This document shows, piece after piece, positions 14,301 through 25,100 of a DNA stretch of 64,000 bases. A program made the translations under genes and the position numbers. Source of the stretch: Thunnus maccoyii (lineage: Eukaryota; Chordata; Actinopteri; Scombriformes; Scombridae); contig NC_056544.1 of assembly GCF_910596095.1 (NCBI RefSeq), positions 16,353,155 to 16,417,154 on the forward strand, written 5' to 3'. The stretch's first letter is position 1. The number at the start of each line of letters is the position of its first letter. The notes beneath the pieces were generated by a model. That model searched no databases. It was not told the origin of the DNA and was given only the letters and a program-made list of their open reading frames with translations.

Positions 14301-17300
14301 CTCTACAGTACACAAACATGTTGTAGGTGAAAGTCTACTGTACATAATCCCTGTAGTGAGGCTTTTGGCAAAGTTTGTGCGATCCTTTTTTTTTTTTTTC
14401 TTTACCTCAGACATGTTTCTGATGCAAATACTCTACATTGTTAACATTCAGTGCAGTAACCATTGTCAAATACTGTCTAACTACTGATGAATTGAACTTG
14501 AAAACCTAAAGCAAAAAAAAAAAAAAAAAAAAAAATTTCCAGCTAATCACTTTCTCATTACCTTTGAGTATAAGAGAAGAGGACATTTGCAGTGTTGTCA
14601 GGGAAATCTCTGAGACAGAATGCCGATAGACTGAGTGTCATTGAGTACAACGACGCACGCGCGCGCACACACACACACACAGTTTGCGCAGCTGTCTTTG
14701 TCAGGATATTGCGCTGACTTCCATTCACTGTGGACGGCCTAACCCAAACCCTAACCTTAACCATAACAAATGAATGCTTTACTCTAACCTTAACCTAACC
14801 TCAATTCACACCTTACCCCTAACTTTAACCAGTACCTCAGAAATGTCGTTTTGGTCCCCATGAGGACTACTGGTCCCGACAAGGTCAGTGTTTATACAGG
14901 AAAAAGGTCCCAGTGAGGTAACAAAGACACACACAAATACATTTACCTAGGTCACTTTTGGGGAATTTACACAGACTTACCCTAACCCCAACCATAACCA
15001 CTGACCAAAAATCAGCTTTTTACCAATTGAGGGCGCAGCTTTTGTCCCCAATTGCACAAGCTGTGCAAGTCTGGTGTTTGTTCCTGAAAGTAAGCTAAGT
15101 CACACCCACACCCACACACAGAGTACAGCTGTATTTCTTAACAATGCTTATTATTCTGTGAGTGTGAACTGAAAACTGTATGATGCTGAAACAAGATGTG
15201 CTGCTAGTGTTTAATCCAACACAAGTATATAAATGTGTGGTACAATTCTTTAAGTTGCTCTGTGGAGTTTTGTTGTAAACAAAGTTATGAGTGCATTCAG
15301 TATTACTCACCAAAGTGCGCTGCTGTGTGTATCAGGACTGCCAAATGTGTTGAAAGCATTTCCTTCCATTTTCCTTCCTCATCTAAACATTTGCAAAGCC
15401 AATTTTTAAAGGGGACATGCTGTATTATACACATTTACAGGTCTATATTTTTAATCTGGGGCTCTACAGGAATATCTGTATTATTTACAGCTCAAAAAAA
15501 CTCAAAGTCCTTATTTATCTTATACTGACTCTCTATGCAGCCTCTGTCTGAAACAGGCCGTTTTAACTCCTGTCTCTTTAAGGCGTCCCTCCTGAGGAGC
15601 GTGCTCTGTTCTGATTTATCAGCTGCCCCTCGGGAGACTTGCTGGCTCCGGAGGCTTCGTCAACAAACCATGCAACAAACTATAGGAGTACTCCTTTTTC
15701 TTTACTCAAAATGTCAACTTCTCAAATACATTCACACATGCTCGTGATGAAATCTGATCCGAAATATGAGAGTGGACGACGCAAACAACACATGGAAATC
15801 TCTTTAACGACAACCTTAGCAACAAAGGCTACGAAACGGGTGGCCATTTATGGGCATGCGCGACAACGCCGGCAAGGTAGAAAAAATTGTCATAAACAAA
15901 GCTATCGGAGCAGGTTAAAGCCTGGGTTTTTGACTTGCAGGGAGCATTTCTGCATATGTTCACCTCCACCTTCCAAGTTTTGGAATATTGACCATGTTAA
16001 GCATAGATATCTGCCATCATAACAGTATATAAATATAAACAGAAAATCACAAAGAACCTAATATTTCCCCTTTAAAATATCTTAAATTGTGCGTTGATTG
16101 CATCCATGTTTACAGGTTTGCATTCTTTGTCTCCCTTGTGTTGGTGGCACATCACATTACTTCTTTTCACTTTCCTGCCATGAATGGCCAATTGTTAGAA
16201 TAGTGTGAAACAGACAGCAGGAATGGGTATTGCATTGCCTGCGTGATACAAACAAAACAGGAATCTGCATTTAAAAACACAGAGAACCTTTAAGACAATG
16301 GGAGGAATGAGCACAGCCCAATGAACAATGCATTTATGTCACTATCACCTTAAGTGGACAATTAGTAAAAGCGGAAAATGACGGGAGAAGATAATGACCA
16401 GGCTAAGAATCTGTTTGAAAAACAAGATCCACTGTGCTATACTGATGTACTGGTCTCAGTTGTCCAGCTAGGGGCTGCTGACCTGACAAAGCGTCATAGA
16501 AGTCATCTTCAGTGAGGGTACTGAGGGTGGACAACCTCCTGCTCTTACACAGGGACTGCTTGAGTTCGTGGTGCTCAGTTGCCAAAGTCTGCAGGGCCTC
16601 TGTCAGAGCTTTGTTCTTCTCCACCTCCTGCTCTAACTTCAGGCTCCAAACCTGGAAACACAGGCCCACCAGACACACAACAGACACACACCACAGACAA
16701 GGTACAGATTATGAAGAAAATACGCTCACATACTTTATTCTGATCCAATATTTTTGATTGTGTACAGTACAGCCTGTGTTGCTGGCAAATATGTGACAGT
16801 GAAGGTTTGACTGATATGAAGGTATTGATTTGCTTCTGTGGTGACCGCGGTTGTGTGCGTCTTTGTGGTTCTGACGGCGGGTCATTGTTCTAATCCTGCC
16901 CACAGATCTGGTTTCCTCCAGTCGGAACCAAACACCCCAGTCTCTGAGAGCTCTGTAACCCAGGATTAAGTGTCCCTTCAGAGCAACCCGAGCCAGGCCA
17001 CTGTGGGCCAAACCAACCAGATCAGTGTTTCCTATTGTCTAGTGCCGCTGTGATCCGTCCTTCTGTATCCGAACAGAAGACAGGCAACTAAAAAAAAAAA
17101 AAAAAAAATCCACAGTCGCTGCCAAAAACACTATAGTATAAGATACTAGCATTAACAACAAGTAAAATTATAATTAATTTAATTTATTTAAGAACATTTT
17201 TATACTCAACTTACTAATTAAATGCATAAATAATATTATAAACCCAGAGAAAGATGCATTCACAAAAGTAAAGAAAGCGCACAGATCATTAAAAAAAATG

Positions 17301-20300
17301 GAGCAACCTCCAGTTTGAAAAATCCATGAGGAAGTCACCTTGAGGAAGAGAAACAGGAGCTTGTAAATCACACTGTAAATCTGAGACTACAAAGCAAGTG
17401 CAGCGTCTTCTATTAAAGATGAAAAGTCCAGCCTCATCTCTTACACTGACTGAAGCACTGTATGTGCAGCTATGCACAAAGAAACACCTGTCAACGTGGG
17501 TTATAATTCATTGACTGCAGCTGTGGTTTACTAATTTCCCTTTCTGTTATGTGGCTATAGCCATCATGGACACAATATTTTCGTGGTTAACATGAAGATA
17601 TGTGATCAGCAACGCCAAAAAAAAAAAAAAAAAAAAAAAATTGTGTGAAATTTTAAGTCACGATTCTACTCACGATTTTCATGTAGTGACATTGCCATTC
17701 AAGTAACAAATGTCAAATACATTTTAGTGTCTGTGTGGTTTTTTTTAAGTACTCATTTTGATAAGGCTTTTTAAAATCATACTGTAAGACCATGTATAAT
17801 ATATATTATATGTACTATAGGTGAAAGTTATTCAAGGTATTCCATGGGAGGTTAGACTGCTTCAGATTGCTGTGTGGTGGAGATCTGGCAGTGAAAACAC
17901 TGAGTGACATATTTACTTATTTGCTGATTTGATTTTTCTGATCAGCAAACTTCAAAAGCTGCCGATCTAGCCATTTAAAATGCGTATTGATCGATTCCAA
18001 TAAGCACATAGTCAGTCTGAGCTCCTCCAACTCCAGTTGAGGGCTTATAATGTAAATAGGCTACATTAATGAAATCTATAATGAGCACCTGATTTCTTTT
18101 GTGACTCAGACTTGACTCAGCAAAACTTCCACATATACACACACACACAGTCATAAAGGTGGGGATGATTGCAACAACATGATGATCGTAACTGTCTGCA
18201 ACAGAGAGCCATAAAACACCTCTGATTAGAATGTTTCGAGCTACATTAAGTTTATATGAACTGACGCATTCACGACTGTGCCGCATATCACCCCGTTTCC
18301 ACAAATACTCACATCTGACACAACCACACTCAAGATATCCATGATCATTTTATATGGACATTTAACCCTGCAGCTTGTAAAAACAGCACAACATGGACTC
18401 TATATGTATGTAGAATGTCTACGGTTTTTTCTGCAAGTGTGAAAGACGCTCATAAGCGGCTTCTTTCACACGAGGTTCAACAGCTGTCTGACACCTACAG
18501 TCAAGGATAAATTTAATACTTTCACTCTTGCTGTCATCACACTTGCTATACTGTCTGTTCTGTTCAGCCCCTTTAGGCCATGTTCTGTATGGGAATATAC
18601 AGTATGGGTGAATTCATATGTGAGAAGCATACAAATCTCTATTGTTCTGTCCCTCAATACAGATACAGGAAAAAAACATTTTGACATTCAGTCATGTTGT
18701 TGACTGGATTATTTGATTAATTAAGTTAAAAGCGATGGAAAGCAATTTCAGTAAAATCCAGCATCTATATTTATCCTACTGTTCTAAAATGCCTGCACTG
18801 GGACTATTTGCCTATTTGCCAAAATATGGCCTCTAATGTGCTTCCAAACAACGACAGCAAACACACACTGAGGCATTGGCTAATAAGAACAACTTGCCAT
18901 ATAATAAATGCATAAAAAAACTCCATAAAAAGATTCTTCTTGCAAGGCACCAGTTAATTCAAGCTTCTTTATAAATATATGGTGTAAAGTAAATAAGCTC
19001 GCTGTGTGTCTGTTAACACTTCCTGTCCCAAAGACTTGTCAAAGAGCCCGTCCAGGAACAGAACACTTTGTTGTGTAACTATCCGAGCCAGCTCTTTTCG
19101 CTCTCACTGCATCCTCTCGCCTGAGCACAAACAGCGCTATTTTAAGCTCCGCTGAGGCTGTGTGCTGTAGTTGTTGTTGAAGCCTGGGAGGGATGCTTCT
19201 CCTCGGCCAACACCCCAAAGAATAATGCTTTTACTTTGCTCTAAAAAATTTGCTTTCCTGGCTGAAGGGAAAAGTAAATCTCAGAGGCAAATCTATTATA
19301 GCTCGGTACAGCACTCTGCAATGTTAACTCTATACCAACCTGTACATGAATGCACGGTGGCTGGGAGTTAAGCAATAAAAACATACATTTTATTCAAGTG
19401 TGATGTGAGTATTGGGCACCAAAAGATGCAGTAACCATTACACAGAAATACTGCCAGGTACCTACCTATACCATATGCACTCTTGGCTTAAAAAAAAGGT
19501 CAAAATCTCAAAAGGCAAGGTTAAATATCAGGTTTGTATTAGAGGTCTTATAAGACACAAGAACAGGGAGGTCAATGCAGAACCTACAGAAACATTTAGC
19601 CAGTGCCTAGTGAGTCTCTCCTGGGTGAGAGATGACAGTCAGTAGGTCAGTAACCCATGTGGTGATGGTTGAAGTAAAGGTCAAACGGCACTTTGTGTTA
19701 TCTCTAATCCCCAGGGGTTTGAAGGGCAATACGAGTTCTTACAGTCCATCGACAAAAATTTATGAATAACTGCAGAGATAGAGAGAGAGAGAGAGAGAAA
19801 AAAATACTATGCTGCCATTCTCCTGTCTTCACAGTGATACAAACTGACAGATCTGCTTATCTGTGTGTCACCGCTAAGTGGTTGCATGCCGTAAGCCTCC
19901 ATTTGTTTTCTTGACAGGTGTGGAATCCTGCTGTCTGAGAAATACAAAGAGAGGTTGAGGCTAATAAATTTGTGTTGTGTGTATTGAGACTCACTGTCAC
20001 ACCCCCCCCCCCCCCCAGGTTTCTGCCCAGGACTGTCTATTTGCAGTTCAATCTTCATGATGGTGTTTTTGCGTAGAGGCAAAGTTAGCAGCACAAACAT
20101 CTCTACTTTTAAATGCCATGTGGTCACTAACCAGCCATACTGTGCCCTGCATGTACTGTTTAAATGTAGCATTCTTATTCGCATACTTAGCACATATACT
20201 TAGCGGACTAGTCCTGCAGCAGCTGCTGAAGTGGGTCAGACCACATCTACTCCGCTGAAGGGGGAATATTGTAATTGCAGCAAAACCCTTTGAGCTGTGA

Positions 20301-22110
20301 ATCAAGCCCCTCTCTTACACATCTGCCTGCATGTCAAGGGAAAATAAAGCACGTGATGACTTTACGTTATGTACTGTAGAAAGCATGTGGAAGTGGCAGC
20401 CACAGAGGCATCTGCGGCAGGACAATGGGATGGTGGAATTAGAGTTAATACCGCCTGATACAGCCAATCTCAGCACTTGTAGGAAATATAATCCAGTTAG
20501 TACACATAGTAGCAGCGGCTTAGCATGAGAGGGGTGGATGTAACATGCTTGTTCAGACATTTCCTTACTATTACACAATCTGGTTGTCAGAAATTAATTC
20601 AGCGTACACGGTTATGACTTTTTCGGTGCTTCTTCGGTGATGAGACCGAGATAAATGTCCTGTGATAACAACGCTGAGTTATTCCTTGTGATAGGACAGC
20701 AGCTGTTGCCAATTCATACATCAGATAATGTGGTTTCGCAATGCACACATCGCTGTATAAACATGCTGCACTTGGGAATTATTGTGCAGTATTTAGGGCT
20801 GGGTATCGGTACTCAATACCTTTAGGGTATCGACTGAAATAACCCAGTACCAAGTAGTATCGAAACTTCTCCAGTCAAACAATACGTGCATTCGATCATT
20901 TTTGTACCCAGATCTAGGGGGAAAAAAAGCCAATTTGTATGGTTTTGCTTGCAGCCAATCACTGCAAGCGTTCTTCTATTAAATAAAAATCATTTCGATG
21001 GGGAGGAGTGGTAACATTTTACACAACTGCATGCTTCCATTCGCATGATGAGTATCCAATGAAGTACTCTATTGGTATTGGTATCACTTTAAGGGTATTG
21101 GTACTGGTATCGCTACTGTTATTGTCATTTTTTAAACGACACGCAGCCCTAGCAGTATTATATCCAACTGATTCCCAAAGAAGAGTTTTATTGTATCTGA
21201 TAAAAAATGAATTTAGATATCTTCAACTTATACAAAACCGCACACGTATACACAGGATTTGTTAGTTGTGTCTCCATATGAAGTTAATCTTAATTCCTGT
21301 TTTTCCAGAAGTTTCCAGTCAGAAAGCTGAGGCACATACCATACTGTAATCAGCAATCACCAGACACAGTCTCAGCAAATTAAAATTAATAGGCGATGAC
21401 AAAAAAAAAAAGACCAATATATGATCTCTCAGTTCTTAAGTCTAGGTGATACAGTAAGATGAAATACAAAAGAGCAACTGTTGTGTTCAAATGGGCAAAT
21501 TCAAATTTTTCTTATCTCAAAAGCTTAACTTTAAATATCACCATGTAAAAGAAGTCATCAATGCAACCTAATCTATGTAAAGTAGTCTCTCTCCATGTTC
21601 TACTTTGACTTAATTCATGACATTAAAAGCTGATCAGAGCGATGTAGCATTCAGTACCACTTTGAACATGCTCAATTTCACACTCTGAATTAAGATCGTT
21701 AAATCCATAGAAATGACCTCCGCATATTGATGAATAGCTGCTTATGCCAGCGCTTTAGACCCAACTCTTAAATCACCAGGATGAATCTATGCCAAACTGG
21801 GACCAGCCCATTGCAAACATATCCCGTTGTTCATCTGACAGTAAAAAAAATGACAAGAGAAAAATCAGAGAATCTAACTGTTATATTTGTACCTGTGCAG
21901 ATGCTGGATGAGAGTGTCGTCCCTGTCTCTTCCTTCTCCTGTGTTTGGATGCTCCACCATGTGGAAGTATGCCTGCGAGCGTGTATTCTCAGTGTGTGAG
22001 GTTGAATGCATGTATCTCCAGCTGAGCCCGTGAATACACACGCGCTTGAGTTCCCTCGCTCAATGCACAGCCTTTCCCTAGAGCGGCAGTGCGTGGATCC
22101 AAGTCCAAGG

Positions 22111-22159
<49 letters not shown>

Positions 22160-25100
22160 TACACTGATCTGCAAGCTGAATGCAGACCTAAGCATAAAAG
22201 CGGATCTTGCCTGTGTCCTTCCTACACACATGCCACACCGTTACATTGTTACCCTCAAGGGCACAGCACAGCCACTAGGACAGGTGGACAGGGAAACACA
22301 CGCGTGCACAGGCAAACTTCAAAGCTGATTGGTATGAAAGAGCTAATGTAAGGGGGAGGGGCTTGAGGATTTTGTAACCTTCAATATAATTCAATCAGCC
22401 AATAGGAGCACAGCACATGGGGGAGCATGTAGGAAGGAATCAATGAGATGAAGATTCATACATGCTCAGTAAGCTCAAAATAATTACATCAGGTGTAGGA
22501 TTGGAAAAGATTTGATATTACTAGATTAAACTTTAAAGTCAGATTTCACAGAAAATTGTCCTGCAACAGTCAGTGAACACTTTTTGATGGTTCTGACTGC
22601 ATTTAATTATGTGTAACAGTATAAATCTACTGCATAGTGTTTCTTAGTTTGCTCAGCCTTGTACATCCTAATCGACTTGATTACAAAAGATGAAAATATT
22701 ACCCTACCTCCTCGTGTTTTGTCAGCAGTTCAAGGCAGAGATGGAGAGCAGCACAGGTTTCACTGGAGAGCTCACTGGTCTCTTTGGCTTTCAGTAGAAG
22801 AGGGGCAGCCAATACTTGAGACAAGGAAAAATAACCTATTCTCAGTGTAGATTCATATTAACTTAGACTGTTTACAATAGCATAAAATAGAGCTGAAACT
22901 CTACTTTATTATTTGCATTAGAAATTATCTTTACAAATAACAATTTGGTCTACAAATTGCCAAAAATCTGTAAAGACATACCCCAAAATTACTTACTCTT
23001 CAAATTGCTAGTCTTTCTAAATAACAGTCTAAAACATTTTCAATAAGTAGTGACAGAAAACAGAGAAAAGCAGCAGATCTTCACAACTGAGAACCTTACA
23101 ACGGCGCAATAATAAATGACTTAAATGGTTTATTGATTAAAAGATTAATTTTCTGTCAACTAATCAAATTATTTTTCCAGCACTGGTATTAGAATTGGGT
23201 TTGGACAGTAGAAAAACTCTCACCATTATTCTCCTCATTCTTCACCATAGATAAAAATATTGACACTTCACTCTCCAATTTCAGCTGGCAAGCACTGGCA
23301 GCCTGAAAGAGGACAGGAAAAGAGAAGCACTTGAACAGTGATGCATTAAGCACATATAAGCACTGAAAAGCAGTAGTTACTTTCTGTTGCATGATACTTT
23401 TTTACCTTACCTTACAAGTTTTGAGCTTAATCTTACCTGAAGGACTTGTGTCAAACTCCCCACTGCCGTGCCACTATCACCGTCATCAGTAATGTGTTGC
23501 TGGGTGCAGTGGTAAGTGCTATAGGATGAGTGTGCCTCAAAAGCGTCCAACCATCTCTAAGAGGACAAAGACCAGTAACATTTAGTATGTGTCTACTTGT
23601 GCAGATACATTCAGACAAATTAGTCAATTTGTTAAGGGGGGGTTGGGGGTAAAGGTGAATCTCATCTCACTTTTCTTGTTGCCATTGAATCTGTCTTTGA
23701 GGAGACCTTAAAATAAAGTACAGTGTCATCAAAGCACCTGAGCATGAAGACGCAATGATCCCATGGTTTGACCTGGAATGACAAAAAATACATAAATAAA
23801 TAAAACTCACTTACAGCAATGCTCACTGCACTAGATGTCAAACACCATCATGTTACAAGTTGAATGTGATCACAACTGAAACATCTGACAACAACATTTA
23901 GTGGTCATGAAAAGGTCCATTGGTTACATGGAGTCTGTAATATCTACTACCTACCATGCAGTAGGCTTGTGTTAGAGACTTACAGCCCTGTTTCCGGACA
24001 CCAGCCTGTGCATCAGCCCTGGAAAAAGAAACAGATGAAAGAGCACATTTACAAAAGCCTTCAGGCATCACACTCCTGGCACATAATATACAGAATTAAG
24101 ACAATTCAGTAATCGCTGTTTAAGCTCCAGTTTTCACTGTATGATTGCTAAACTAAAAAAAAAAAAAAAAGCAGACTCCATCTCAAAGAAGAATTACCTG
24201 GGGAAAATAAAAATAAATAAATAAATAAATAATAGTATATACTTTTAGCTTTAGAGAACTGCAAACAGAAAAAGTTATCTCACTGTCTGGGGTACCAGGA
24301 GAGAGTGCCATCCTCAAGTACCACCCAGTGGGATCGCCATCCCAGAAAGCGTGAACTCTGTCAGAGACACATAGAAGTCAACAACAGATAAACTATGTAG
24401 CAAAAGTCAATGATATGTATAAATATATCATGTGTAGATGGGGAGAACGCAATATGTACTTTAAACTTTTGTAGTACTGAATAATAACGAATGAAGGATC
24501 TGTACTTCATTTATGTATCTAATGATTATACTGTGTTTAAATCCACAGGAAAAAGGTGAAGTCTGCACCCCCAACTGTGGAGAGGACTGAACAATAACAT
24601 TTCCTGGCCTGTTTAGAGAGGACAAGAATACACTTTAACATCCGGGTACCTTCCAAAGAGGGCCTTCAATCTTCTGCACTCCATTGCTCACATCCTAGGG
24701 AAAAAAAAAAACTCAATTGAGGTTTTATTTTCAATTATAATAAAAACTGTGAAAGGTGATTAATATACAGTATTTGTACAGTATTTGTTAATTTGCAAAC
24801 AGCTTTATGCTTAGCCTTTTTTCATTTGCCATGATGACTATGCAATGCTCTGGATTAAAGCAATGCCAGGCTCATGTGGCATCCAAGCAAGAGCAAGAAC
24901 TGCTGACTTGCAAGGCTTTTTTCTCCAAAGTGAGAGAGAAAATGCTGAAAGGTAATTGTGTGCACATCCCACCCTATATTTGGGCCAGGTGCAGGATAGC
25001 AGAGTCCACTTTTTCCTAAAATGAAAAAATCTAATCTGTGACTAAGGGGCTGTAGAAACCAAGTATTGATTTTCAGCACAAAAAAAATCATTTATTAGGT

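Larger units (their letters stand above)
16652..22707. other. osbpl1a: osbpl1a intron 14 (6.06 kb)
   Basis: No exon was recognised; the flanking exons join in phase 0 without one. The intron holds a hAT-type element at 20794-21151, a pure (GT)23 tract at 22113-22158, C-rich and A-rich homopolymers and otherwise unremarkable AT-rich sequence. Open frames within it are not conserved-looking. Confidence 0.75.

Noticed and set aside
14735..14990. Telomere-like CCTAAC repeats
   Set aside because: The units are irregular and embedded in a dispersed fish repeat within an intron. It is not a chromosome end or a clear interstitial telomere.
15639..16022. 127-residue plus-strand open frame
   Set aside because: It lies wholly inside a non-autonomous dispersed repeat and does not resemble a transposase.
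17289..17477. Possible extra osbpl1a exon in intron 14
   Set aside because: The open frame has no similarity to ORP1, and exons 14 and 15 join in phase 0 without it.
22113..22158. Peptide-like open frames of Cys-Val or Thr-His repeats
   Set aside because: They are translations of the (GT)23 microsatellite, not genes.
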